A program made the position numbers and the translations under genes. Of a stretch of 13,696 nucleotides of DNA, positions 1 through 6,610 are shown piece after piece (position 1 is the stretch's first letter; every line of letters starts with the position of its first letter). Source of the DNA: Loki-b32 sp048941605 (lineage in GTDB: Archaea; Asgardarchaeota; Lokiarchaeia; Sigyniarchaeales; SOKP01); NCBI GenBank assembly GCA_048941605.1, contig JBHLNL010000081.1, positions 1 through 13,696 on the forward strand, written 5' to 3'. The notes below the pieces were generated by a model, which saw only the letters and a list, made by a program, of their open reading frames with translations, was not told the DNA's origin and made no database searches.

Positions 1-110
1 ATAAATAAATAGAAAATTGCAAAGAATTAAGTACTCTATTTGTATATAACTCTATATATACATGAAAATTGGTTAACAAGCTTTCTTTTCATTTAAAAAA
101 TAAAATCAAA

Positions 111-127
111 CTTTATATAATATAAAG
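111..127. promoter_or_regulatory. Palindromic TATA region upstream of the RHH-like gene
   Basis: A 17-base perfect inverted repeat (CTTTATAT, one central A, ATATAAAG) contains the best TATA-like sequence upstream of the gene starting at 189. Its distance would place transcription start near 140-150, leaving a short leader with the AAAGGAGTTGAT ribosome-binding site. A palindrome over the TATA box could be an autorepression site for the ribbon-helix-helix protein. The sequence is so AT-rich that chance is a real alternative. Confidence 0.35.
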
Positions 128-188
128 ATATATATTCAAATTGATAAATTGTTAAATTTTAAGGGTAGGACCAAAGGAGTTGATTCAA

Positions 189-929
189 ATGTCAAAGAAC
201 GACAAAAATAATGAGGTTTCTAAAGATGAAATTGAGGAACCAGAACCGAAAGATAAACCTATATACGTAAAAGTAAGTGATGAAACAAGAAATCTCATAG
301 ACAAATACAAAAAAGAAGGAACAACAATCTCAGATTTAGTAAAACATTCTATAAAATGTTATGATGATTTTAATTCTATATCCCCTGAGATTTACGCCAT
401 TATTGAAAAATATAGAGAAAAGGATGAATCTGATCTATCATTTATTGAACGAGCTATAAAATATTATGGTGATCAAAAGAGTCTTGACAGAGATCTTTGG
501 GTACGGGCTCGTGACGAGATGAAAATGATGCTAATAGGAAAAACAACATTTAATCAATTAATTGCAGCAGCAGAGGCTCCAGAAGAAAGTCTTGAGAAAC
601 CTTGGCGTAAAAATGTAGCAATAGATTTAATACTATGGTACAATGAATCAAAACCACTTAAAAGCCTTTCAATTGAAGAAATTATAAAAACTATACAAAA
701 GATGTGGGTTGTTGCCAATTACTTTCATACAATTGATGTAAAAAAAGAAGCTGAAGATCTGTATCATGTACTTTTTAGGCATCGGCAGAATAAACGATAT
801 GGGTCTTATTGGTTAGGATACTTTACAGAATTATTTACTTCTGAAGAAATGCCATTTAAATGTGAGATAGAAGGAATGGTTTTTGATGAATCAATTTCAA
901 TGACACTAAAAGTCGGTTATAAAAAATAG
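189..929 (+). CDS. Ribbon-helix-helix-like repeat protein, function unknown
   Basis: This encodes 246 residues if translation starts at ATG 189. That start is preferred to the in-frame TTG at 180 because the ribbon-binding AAAGGAG (173-179) directly abuts the TTG but lies 9 bases before the ATG. After an acidic, disordered-looking N-terminus (1-22), residues 24-61 (IYVKVSDETRNLIDKYKKEG and following) fit a ribbon-helix-helix DNA-binding unit: one strand and two helices joined by the GTTISDL turn. Residues 64-94 and 99-129 look like degenerate copies of the same two-helix unit. The C-terminal half (about 137-246) is a mixed helical region with Trp- and Tyr-rich stretches that I do not recognise. 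I infer a DNA-binding regulator or nucleoid-associated protein. It has its own promoter and converges on the DJ-1 gene. The RHH call is moderate and the rest is unknown. Confidence 0.7.
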   Translation: MSKNDKNNEVSKDEIEEPEPKDKPIYVKVSDETRNLIDKYKKEGTTISDLVKHSIKCYDDFNSISPEIYAIIEKYREKDESDLSFIERAIKYYGDQKSLDRDLWVRARDEMKMMLIGKTTFNQLIAAAEAPEESLEKPWRKNVAIDLILWYNESKPLKSLSIEEIIKTIQKMWVVANYFHTIDVKKEAEDLYHVLFRHRQNKRYGSYWLGYFTELFTSEEMPFKCEIEGMVFDESISMTLKVGYKK

Positions 930-960
930 AAATTTTAAAGATTTTTCAATATTGTTAGAT

Positions 961-1530
961 TTAACTTGGAAAAAATTGTTTTCTTAACTCTTCTTTTTCC
1001 TCTTCATCATCATATACATCAAACCAATCCCAAATTTTAAGAGCAAAATCCGAGAATGCATATCCTTTCGCAGTAAGTATATTTCCATCCAGTACTAATC
1101 TTGTTTCCACATAATTTTCCCTTGGGAAAGGATCTGGTTTATTTTCTTCTTTATAAGATTGTGGATCTGCAGATGTTGTATATTTTTTTCCATCTAAAAT
1201 ACCACTTTTTGCGAGAAATTCAGGTCCTGCACATATTGCTGCGATTAACTTTCTTTCTTTATTCAGATTTTTTAATAGATTCTCAAGTTCTGCTTTTAAT
1301 ATTCTAGTCCCTCCTCCAGGAATTAATAATCCTTCAACATTACTTAAGTCTGAAATTTCTGAAATCTTTTTGTCTGGAATAATTGTCAATCCTCCAGAGC
1401 TTTTTACAGGATTTTTATCATATGCTATATAAACAACATTGTACTTTTCATGACCATTTATTCCTGAACAAGTAAGAACTGTTTCAAAATCAGCAAATCC
1501 ATCATATAAAAAACATAAAACCTCTTTCAT
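961..1530 (-). CDS. DJ-1/PfpI family protein
   Basis: This 189-residue protein is the usual length for a single-domain DJ-1/PfpI (class I glutamine-amidotransferase-like) protein. The nucleophile elbow AICAGP puts the reactive Cys at position 100, and the family's partner acid is Glu16 in GFADFE. LLIPGGG (68-74) and AKGYAFSDFALKI (154-166) are further family signatures. Members include chaperones, glyoxalase/deglycase-type enzymes and cysteine hydrolases, and the sequence does not say which. The histidine that pairs with Cys in many members is not evident after Cys100: TTSADPQSY occupies that region. The reaction therefore stays open. It is probably cytosolic. An AGGTGAT ribosome-binding site lies before the ATG, with a TATA-like TTAATATATTAAAG upstream. 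About 70-90 bases upstream of the start lies an 11-base tandem repeat with GAACT, the half-site seen in the cassette 1 operator, so control by the neighbouring winged-helix/TPR protein is possible. Confidence 0.9.
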   Translation of the reverse strand: MKEVLCFLYDGFADFETVLTCSGINGHEKYNVVYIAYDKNPVKSSGGLTIIPDKKISEISDLSNVEGLLIPGGGTRILKAELENLLKNLNKERKLIAAICAGPEFLAKSGILDGKKYTTSADPQSYKEENKPDPFPRENYVETRLVLDGNILTAKGYAFSDFALKIWDWFDVYDDEEEKEELRKQFFPS

Positions 1531-1596
1531 CTCTTATATCACCTAAAACTTTAATATATTAACTTAAAATTGTCAATTCTATAAATAGATTAAAAT

Positions 1597-1618
1597 ATTG
1601 AACTTTTATTGAACTTTT
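1597..1618. repeat. Tandem 11-base repeat with GAACT, possible operator
   Basis: ATTGAACTTTT occurs twice back to back, placing GAACT at 1600 and 1611, exactly 11 bases apart. The same 11-base spacing of GAACT occurs twice in the cassette 1 divergent promoter (4217/4228 and 4235/4246). The repeat lies upstream of the DJ-1 promoter and just beyond the stop of the winged-helix/TPR gene. It could be an operator for the former or merely the terminator region of the latter. Confidence 0.4.
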
Positions 1619-1628
1619 AATTTAATCT

Positions 1629-4148
1629 TTAAGAGATTCTTTCTAATTCATCTATTTTGGCTAGTAGCTTTAATTTTTTCTCTTTCCATTCTGTCCGCAT
1701 TTTTATATCGCAGAAACAAGTGTGTATTGCTCTTTCTCCTTTTTGTAAACTATCTTTAGCTAAATCAAATTTCCCAGTTTCTTTATAACATTTTGCTAAC
1801 TGTAAGTATGTATTATAAGTAAACCATCCTAAAGGATCAATTTCTAATGCCTTATGAAGTATTTTGATAGCTTCTTCATACTCTCCAAACTCAGTTAATA
1901 CTTCCCCATAGGAATCATGAAAATTACCATCATCCGGAGCACGATTAATTAAATTTTTTCCCGCTTCTATTGCTTCTTCCTTTTCACCACGATATAAATG
2001 CCAATATACTTTGTTATTTAAAGTATCAAGATCTTTAGGATCTTGCTCCCATAACTCATTGATAATTTCTAATCCCTTGTCATAGTTTTTCTTTTTCTTA
2101 TAAAGATAAGCCTTATGAGACATCAGTTTTGTTTGATGTTTTGGAAATAACTTAATTCCCTCATCCATTAACTCTAATGCCTCATCAATTTTATCATTAT
2201 CATACAAAATATTATATTTCATGAAATGTAGATTTATTTTTTTTGGATTTAGTCCAATAGCAATATCAATCGCTTCGAGAGCATCTTCAAACTTTTTTAC
2301 TTGCTTTAGAATAAGGCTTTTAAAATGGAAGTAATTTGCTTTATTTGTTTTATTATCTTCTAATTCAATTGCTTGATCAATATCATGTAAAACCTCATCT
2401 ATTCTTATTTTATCTGTATCTACTTGGTAAACAATTTTATATCCAAGTGTTAAGGCTCTTGCCATGTATGATAGGGGATGATCAGAATAGTATTTTCTTA
2501 ATCTATTACTGATATCAAGAGCTTTATCGAATTCTGCTAATGTTAAATGACAATATAATTTTATAAAATTGTATGGAATAAAAATATCTTCATCGATTTT
2601 ATTTGGATAATTTCTGAAAGTATTTTTCAAAAATCGAATAGCGCTTTTATGTCTATTTGATACGCTTAACACTATTGCCTTTAAGAACAAAAGATCTGTA
2701 TTATCAGGATCAGATTTTATGCGAGAATTTATCTTAGTTAAAGGTTTTTCAGAATCCTTTTTTTTCATATGAAGTTTAGCTTCTTCAAGCATTTTTTCGA
2801 TATCTGCTGAAGAAAAGAGAGGCAATACCATTAAAATTGAATAATCTATATAATACTTGAATTCTGTTTGTTCTGCTAAAGAATATCGAGAGCTATACGA
2901 TTGAAATACTTCAGGAATATCTCTCCAAGCAACTCCTTCTAATTTGTCAAGAGTATCCACCAATTTTCTTTCAGTTTCTATTCTATAAGCTAAATGATTA
3001 ATATATTCAGGTAGAAACTCTCTTAAAGCATCCTTCAACTCGCTGTTAAATAAATTATTGCAAATCTCTTCTAATATCGCATTAACAGTAGAACTTAAAC
3101 TCATTGAAGGAGTATCACTGAGATTACTCTCATAGAGTTTATTTAAATATGTAAATTTTGTAATATGATCTTCAGTTATTGCACTTAGAACTTTTTCTAT
3201 CTTCTCATTTGCTTGAAAATAATAGAGTTTATTCTCTTGAGTTTCTAATGTGAAAAATTTTACCGAGTAAGCTTGCTTCTCCACAATTTTACGAATACTA
3301 AAATTTAATTCTGTTAAATTTAAATTATATTTCCTAGAAAAATCCTCAGGTGTAATGTAAAATGGATATTGATTTGGGTGATTCATTGAGAGAAATAACA
3401 ATACCTTATTGAAATCTTCTTCTGAATCTAATGAACCCTTTAAGTTTGCATATGGTAATTTTAAAACATTGTTTAAAAATCGAAATTTAACATCTCCATC
3501 CTTGATATTATATCTCTCGAAAAAAGTAATTGTCTTTTTTGTAATTTCTTCTATTCTTTTACTTTCTTCGTTTAAAATCGATTGTCTGTCTAAATCATAT
3601 AACTTTAACATTCTCGAATATTCAGATTTCCCCTTTTGAGTAATTTTATACTCCCTATCCTCCTTTTTTATTATTTCTCTATCCAAGAGCTCATTTATGT
3701 TTTTTGATAAACTAGATTGATTAATTTTGAGAGGATCATCTATAAAATCTGACCATTTACAATAAGTGTTGTTATATACCATCCATATAATCCAATGATC
3801 ATAATTCCTATCATTAGTAAGAGCTTCTGGAGGATAATTTAATTTTCTTTCCCCAACCTTAGCTTTTGATAATTGGTTATATCGTTCCACACCTTTAGAA
3901 GTAATCTGATATTTCCCTCTTTCAGGCTTTTCGATATAATCGTTTAGCTGTAACGAGTTTAGGTAATAAGATAAAGTAGATTGGGGAATTTTTATTGGTT
4001 CATCTTTAAAATCTGACCATTCAACAAAATCATTGTTTTGTAACATCCAAAGAATAATATGTTCTATATTTGGACGCTCTATCCCTATTGGCCGAAAAAG
4101 TTCTTCAGGTGGATAATTTATTTCTTGAGTTTTACTCATAAAATTCAC
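1629..4148 (-). CDS. Tandem winged-helix / TPR protein (cassette 1 regulator)
   Basis: This 839-residue protein is a candidate DNA-binding sensor. Two copies of a winged-helix module lie at about 12-90 and 104-178. Each has the pattern YPPE, then an ILWM-like helix, WSDF, a recognition helix IPQSTLS or INQSSLS, and a wing ending in YxIT.KG. A third HTH-like segment follows near 262-318 (DFSRKYNLNLTELNFSIRKI). A helical linker leads to a TPR array from about 455 to 830, with clear repeats such as ALEAIDIAIGLNPKKINLHF and EEAIKILHKALEIDP. The start is GTG 4148 (AAGGA 7 bases upstream) or ATG 4139, close enough to the TATA-like box near 4164-4174 to be nearly leaderless. It is transcribed divergently from the small genes at 4338 and 4623. 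The 991-aa protein at 8339-11314 is a full-length paralogue. TPR superhelices typically bind peptides, so the adjacent micro-peptides are candidate ligands (inference). No catalytic domain or membrane segment is seen. Confidence 0.88.
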   Translation of the reverse strand: MNFMSKTQEINYPPEELFRPIGIERPNIEHIILWMLQNNDFVEWSDFKDEPIKIPQSTLSYYLNSLQLNDYIEKPERGKYQITSKGVERYNQLSKAKVGERKLNYPPEALTNDRNYDHWIIWMVYNNTYCKWSDFIDDPLKINQSSLSKNINELLDREIIKKEDREYKITQKGKSEYSRMLKLYDLDRQSILNEESKRIEEITKKTITFFERYNIKDGDVKFRFLNNVLKLPYANLKGSLDSEEDFNKVLLFLSMNHPNQYPFYITPEDFSRKYNLNLTELNFSIRKIVEKQAYSVKFFTLETQENKLYYFQANEKIEKVLSAITEDHITKFTYLNKLYESNLSDTPSMSLSSTVNAILEEICNNLFNSELKDALREFLPEYINHLAYRIETERKLVDTLDKLEGVAWRDIPEVFQSYSSRYSLAEQTEFKYYIDYSILMVLPLFSSADIEKMLEEAKLHMKKKDSEKPLTKINSRIKSDPDNTDLLFLKAIVLSVSNRHKSAIRFLKNTFRNYPNKIDEDIFIPYNFIKLYCHLTLAEFDKALDISNRLRKYYSDHPLSYMARALTLGYKIVYQVDTDKIRIDEVLHDIDQAIELEDNKTNKANYFHFKSLILKQVKKFEDALEAIDIAIGLNPKKINLHFMKYNILYDNDKIDEALELMDEGIKLFPKHQTKLMSHKAYLYKKKKNYDKGLEIINELWEQDPKDLDTLNNKVYWHLYRGEKEEAIEAGKNLINRAPDDGNFHDSYGEVLTEFGEYEEAIKILHKALEIDPLGWFTYNTYLQLAKCYKETGKFDLAKDSLQKGERAIHTCFCDIKMRTEWKEKKLKLLAKIDELERIS

Positions 4149-4159
4149 ATTATAATCCT

Positions 4160-4260
4160 TTATTTAATATATAGTAACAACTTCTATTTAAAAGTTTCGT
4201 GTTCAGTTAGTAATATGAACTCCAACTGAACTCCGAACTACAATTGAACTATTATATTAA
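4160..4260. promoter_or_regulatory. Divergent promoter and operator array of cassette 1
   Basis: The minus-strand promoter for the winged-helix/TPR gene has a TATA-like TTAATATATAG near 4164-4174. A plus-strand TATA-like ATTATATTAAAA begins near 4250, ahead of the small genes. Between them GAACT occurs four times, at 4217, 4228, 4235 and 4246, with spacings of 11, 7 and 11 bases. GTTCAGTT (4201-4208) forms an inverted repeat with AACTGAAC (4224-4231). Aligning from ATGAACT, 20 of 27 bases match the equivalent position in cassette 2 (from 11388), with the same 11- and 7-base spacing. This suggests one homologous DNA-binding mode shared by the two regulators. Confidence 0.7.
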
Positions 4261-4337
4261 AAACTATAAATTGAAGTACAAACTATAGATAATTAGAAAA
4301 AATAAATATCAGAAAATAAAAAAAGAGGTAAAAAAAA

Positions 4338-4586
4338 ATGGCTCAAGCAATAAAAAATAAAGATGTAAGAAAAAATTGTGTTGATGTTGAAAGAGTTATC
4401 ATGGAATTTGTGCCTGAACCCGAAAGGGAAGATATTCACATAAAGCCGGAGCCAATTCAATCAAAAAAGCTTAGTAAAGAGCTTTTAAAATTTATATCTG
4501 AATATAATGCTAATTATAACCAAGAGTTACTCCTTCTTGATCGGGTTAAACAGAATATAGTTTACAGAAATTATGGAGTACATTAA
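4338..4586 (+). CDS. Small protein A1 of cassette 1, unknown function
   Basis: This encodes 82 residues, with GAGGT (4325-4329) 8 bases before the ATG. It is charged: the middle is rich in Glu and Pro (EFVPEPEREDIHIKPEP) and followed by a helical stretch (KKLSKELLKFISEYNANYNQ). The last 14 residues (RVKQNIVYRNYGVH) align without gaps to the end of the 70-aa protein at 11489 (RIDTQILRNRFGVF). The shared pattern is R-[VI]-x-x-[NQ]-I-[VL], three variable residues, then aromatic-G-V and a final H or F. There is no signal peptide or membrane segment. I recognise no family. It is the first gene after the divergent promoter, followed 36 bases later by the 25-aa peptide gene. A precursor peptide, a co-regulator of the winged-helix/TPR protein or a small adaptor are all possible. 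Conservation of the C-terminus in an otherwise diverged pair argues that this end is the functional part. Confidence 0.75.
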   Translation: MAQAIKNKDVRKNCVDVERVIMEFVPEPEREDIHIKPEPIQSKKLSKELLKFISEYNANYNQELLLLDRVKQNIVYRNYGVH

Positions 4587-4622
4587 CAAATTATATAATT
4601 AAAAATAAAAGAGGTTGATAAA

Positions 4623-4700
4623 ATGAAAGTAAGTAGAGAAAAGAAAATTATCATTAATAATAGTATCGCAGGATATAATCCAAATTTTATTATTTATTAA
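4623..4700 (+). CDS. Micro-peptide B1 of cassette 1 (25 aa)
   Basis: This is a 25-codon gene with GAGGT (4611-4615) 7 bases before the ATG. The peptide has a basic N-terminus (MKVSREKK), a short Ile run, then INNSIAGYNPNFIIY. Its last 17 residues align without gaps to the 27-aa peptide at 11730: 8 are identical (three Ile, N, G-Y, I and the final Y) and several others are conservative (I/V, F/Y). Codons for the shared residues differ at synonymous positions (ATC/ATA, AAT/AAC, GGA/GGT), which favours real translation. A basic head followed by a hydrophobic C-terminal part recalls the small hydrophobic pheromones of bacterial Rgg systems, but no sequence homology to them is claimed. It probably shares a transcript with A1 that ends at the T8 tract just after its stop. 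Confidence 0.7.
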   Translation: MKVSREKKIIINNSIAGYNPNFIIY

Positions 4701-4703
4701 AAA

Positions 4704-4749
4704 TTTTTTTTCAAATTTTAATAATTTTTAAAATTAAATAATTTTTTTA
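4704..4749 (+). terminator. T-tract terminator after micro-peptide B1
   Basis: Four bases after the B1 stop a run of eight T is followed by further T-rich sequence, including TTTTTTT at 4742-4748. Oligo-T is the usual archaeal terminator. Cassette 2 has the same arrangement: stop codon, a few A-rich bases, T7, then CA. Confidence 0.55.
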
Positions 4750-4770
4750 TGATAGCGTTTCAAGTACAAA

Positions 4771-4829
4771 TCTTTTCCATTCCATGTTGGATTGGTTTAT
4801 TAGAATTCGGGCGAGCTTTTAGCTCGCCC
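4771..4829. other. Conserved 3' block with GC-rich hairpin, cassette 1
   Basis: TCTTTTCCATTCCA (4771-4784), ATTAGA (4799-4804) and a perfect 9-base stem follow the small genes. The stem is GGGCGAGCT (4809-4817) paired with AGCTCGCCC (4821-4829) around a TTT loop. The same three elements in the same order occur after the small genes of cassette 2 (12050-12092). The stem is far richer in GC than anything nearby, and no poly-T run follows it here. It could be a terminator, a boundary or the 3' end of a small RNA. The zinc-ribbon promoter begins immediately after it. Confidence 0.55.
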
Positions 4830-4858
4830 TATATTTAATATAAAAAAAGTGAATATGT

Positions 4859-5068
4859 ATGGATTTAAAAACACCAAACTTCATAGGAAAAATACATTGC
4901 CCGAATTGCGGTTCATTGTATCTCATAATTGATAATGAGATTATCTCTTGTCCAGTATGTGAAGTATCTATTAATAGTAAAAAACAAGGAATTTGCGAAG
5001 AATGTGCAAGGAGAGAGGGAATTAGTTCAGTGACAAATCTAAACTTCAATAAAAGTTCATATTATTAA
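4859..5068 (+). CDS. Small zinc-ribbon protein (69 aa)
   Basis: The protein contains three CxxC knuckles, at Cys14/17 (CPNCG), Cys31/34 (CPVC) and Cys46/49 (CEEC). The first two, separated by a short beta-like segment, form a standard zinc ribbon. The third pair has no visible partner within the protein and might bind a second metal in a dimer. There is no strong ribosome-binding site. A TATA-like TATTTAATATAA lies about 20-25 bases upstream, so the mRNA is probably leaderless. A 32-aa two-knuckle zinc ribbon takes the corresponding place in cassette 2. Such mini zinc ribbons usually bind nucleic acid or protein partners, and no specific function can be given. The MFS gene follows after 65 bases and may be cotranscribed. 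Confidence 0.75.
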   Translation: MDLKTPNFIGKIHCPNCGSLYLIIDNEIISCPVCEVSINSKKQGICEECARREGISSVTNLNFNKSSYY

Positions 5069-5133
5069 TCTATTTAAAGACATGATTACTAAAAATTAAT
5101 AAAAGGAAATAACTATTAATGAGGTAAATACAA

Positions 5134-6447
5134 ATGGCAAAATCTACTTCAAAAAAGAGCTTTAAGCATTATCTGTATTTCTTACTTGGACAACAATTCT
5201 CTATGTTAGGTTCAATGATAGTTGGTTTTGTAATTACTTGGTGGATGGCAGGAAATGTTATTTATCTTTCACTTTCAGTAGCTTTAATGTTCCTACCGCA
5301 AATTCTTGTAACTCCATTTTCAGGAGTAATTGCAGATCGATGGAATAAAAAAATAATTATTGCGATATCAGACTCAGCACAAGCGATATTAACATTCGTA
5401 CTTTTCATATTCTTTCTCATGGATATCCATAACATCGTATTTATTCTGACAATAAATACGCTTAGAGCAGCATCATATGCCTTTCAATATCCTACAGTAT
5501 CATCTCTTATTCCAACAATGGTTCCGAAAGATAAACTAAGTAGGATAAATGGATTAAACTTTTTGAGTTCTGGATTTATTTTTAGTGTAGGACCAATGAT
5601 AGCTGCTACACTTATGTTTCTAATTCCGCAAACAGAATTGATCTTTCTTCTAGATATAATAACATTTTTGATTGCTATGGTCCCACTAGTGATCATCAAA
5701 ATCCCGAAAGTTACTCAAAAAACGGTAGAAGCTACGAAAAAGTCGATGTTTAGAGATTTTAAAACAGGATTGATAACGATTAAAATGGTTCCTGGCTTAT
5801 TTGCCATGATTGCTTTTGCTATGATCTGGAATTTCCTTCACCGACCATGGGCAGTATTATTCCCAAATTTTATAAAAGACACTCATGGAGGCACTGCTTT
5901 AGATCTTGCATTATTAACAACATCTAGTCAAGTTGGAAACATAGTGGGATCTCTAATTACGACATATAAGAAAACATGGAAACATAAAATTAAAATAAAT
6001 ATTATTGGAGCCGCAATAGCTTTTGCATGCCAAATACCAGCGATTTTTGCACCCCAAGGGAATTTTATACTTATGATCATAGCTCTTTTTCCAGCATGGG
6101 TGCTCTTTCCAATTACAGTTTCCACTTACTTAGCAATATTACAGACAGTTGTTACTAAAGATAAACAAGGTAGAATAATGTCGATTGACCATATGATCTC
6201 TATGTTAATAGCTCCTATAGGTGCTTTTATCGCAGGACCATTAGCATTACTTATGGGAATACATACCTTATTCCTGATAATGGCAATCTTAGGTATTATT
6301 CATCCATTTGGTATCTGGTTCTTTACAAAAATAAGACGACTCGAGGTTATTGAAAGAGAAATCATGATGAAATCAGAAGAAGAGAAAGAAGTGGAAGAAA
6401 TCCTAGAACCTGCTGAAGTCATTCAGGTAATCGAACCAGTAGAATAA
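5134..6447 (+). CDS. MFS efflux transporter
   Basis: This 437-residue integral membrane protein has about twelve hydrophobic segments. The major facilitator motif A is visible between segments 2 and 3 (GVIADRWNKK, residues 64-73). The opening (FLLGQQFSMLGSMIVGFVIT) and the region around RAASYAFQYPTVSSLIPTMV resemble the MefA/EntS-type branch of drug and siderophore exporters. The expected role is proton-coupled export of a small molecule across the cytoplasmic membrane, with unknown substrate. The C-terminal cytosolic tail is strongly acidic (about residues 410-437). The start has GAGGT (5121-5125) 8 bases before the ATG. It follows cassette 1 in the same direction, so export of a signal, a peptide or a toxic compound linked to that cassette is possible but unproven. 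MFS proteins of this type are not typical peptide exporters. Confidence 0.9.
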   Translation: MAKSTSKKSFKHYLYFLLGQQFSMLGSMIVGFVITWWMAGNVIYLSLSVALMFLPQILVTPFSGVIADRWNKKIIIAISDSAQAILTFVLFIFFLMDIHNIVFILTINTLRAASYAFQYPTVSSLIPTMVPKDKLSRINGLNFLSSGFIFSVGPMIAATLMFLIPQTELIFLLDIITFLIAMVPLVIIKIPKVTQKTVEATKKSMFRDFKTGLITIKMVPGLFAMIAFAMIWNFLHRPWAVLFPNFIKDTHGGTALDLALLTTSSQVGNIVGSLITTYKKTWKHKIKINIIGAAIAFACQIPAIFAPQGNFILMIIALFPAWVLFPITVSTYLAILQTVVTKDKQGRIMSIDHMISMLIAPIGAFIAGPLALLMGIHTLFLIMAILGIIHPFGIWFFTKIRRLEVIEREIMMKSEEEKEVEEILEPAEVIQVIEPVE

Positions 6448-6456
6448 AATAGAATA

Positions 6457-6486
6457 CTTTTTTTCTTTTTCTTTTTAATTTTTTTG
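6457..6486 (+). terminator. T-tract terminator after the MFS gene
   Basis: A pyrimidine-rich stretch with several runs of five to seven T starts about 10 bases after the MFS stop codon. This is a typical archaeal intrinsic terminator. Confidence 0.6.
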
Positions 6487-6494
6487 ATCTGATT

Positions 6495-6547
6495 CACTTC
6501 ATAGTTTGTATGAACTTCACATGAAGTGTTTGAAGTGTGTCTATATA
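6495..6547. promoter_or_regulatory. Operator and promoter of the winged-helix gene, matching cassette 2
   Basis: CACTTC (6495), GAACT (6512), GAAGT (6523) and GAAGT (6532) precede a TATA-like CTATATATG (6541-6549). Bases 6508-6528 are identical to 11386-11406 in the cassette 2 promoter. They contain ACTTCA-CA-TGAAGT, an inverted repeat with a two-base centre. The GAACT-to-GAAGT spacing is 11 in both, and the next interval is 9 here against 7 in cassette 2. The placement just upstream of TATA fits a regulated promoter, probably bound by the 991-aa winged-helix/TPR protein. Confidence 0.7.
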
Positions 6548-6553
6548 TGAATT

Positions 6554-6610
6554 TGTGTATAATAGGTATTTGTGAATCAATACTATTATTGTCTGTGAAT
6601 AATAGGTTTT
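6554..6610. repeat. ATAATAGGT repeats and hairpin in the leader of the winged-helix gene
   Basis: TGTGTATAATAGGTATT (6554-6570) and TGTGAATAATAGGTTTT (6594-6610) match at 15 of 17 positions, 40 bases apart. Between them CTATTATT (6583-6590) pairs with AATAATAG (6598-6605) around a 7-base loop. The repeats lie downstream of the TATA box, so they could be an autoregulatory operator or a structured leader. Confidence 0.45.

Noticed and set aside
180..182. TTG as the start of the RHH-like gene
   Set aside because: It directly follows GGAG with no spacing, whereas ATG 189 has the normal 9-base spacing.
1101..1307. Plus-strand open frame opposite the DJ-1 gene
   Set aside because: It has a hydrophobic, low-complexity translation and lies antisense to a clear DJ-1 protein. 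It has no promoter or ribosome-binding site.
4338..4700. Toxin-antitoxin pair interpretation of A and B
   Set aside because: Neither peptide resembles a known toxin or antitoxin, and B lacks a membrane-spanning length of hydrophobic residues. The divergent large regulator fits a sensing circuit better, although a toxin role cannot be excluded.
4749..4838. A 29-codon ORF (MIAFQVQIF start) running through the cassette 1 hairpin
   Set aside because: It has no ribosome-binding site, and the matching place in cassette 2 has ATG followed by an early stop. The similarity lies in the DNA block and hairpin rather than in a peptide.
4819..5049. Minus-strand open frame opposite the zinc-ribbon gene
   Set aside because: The plus strand encodes three clean CxxC pairs, and the opposite frame shows no recognisable features.
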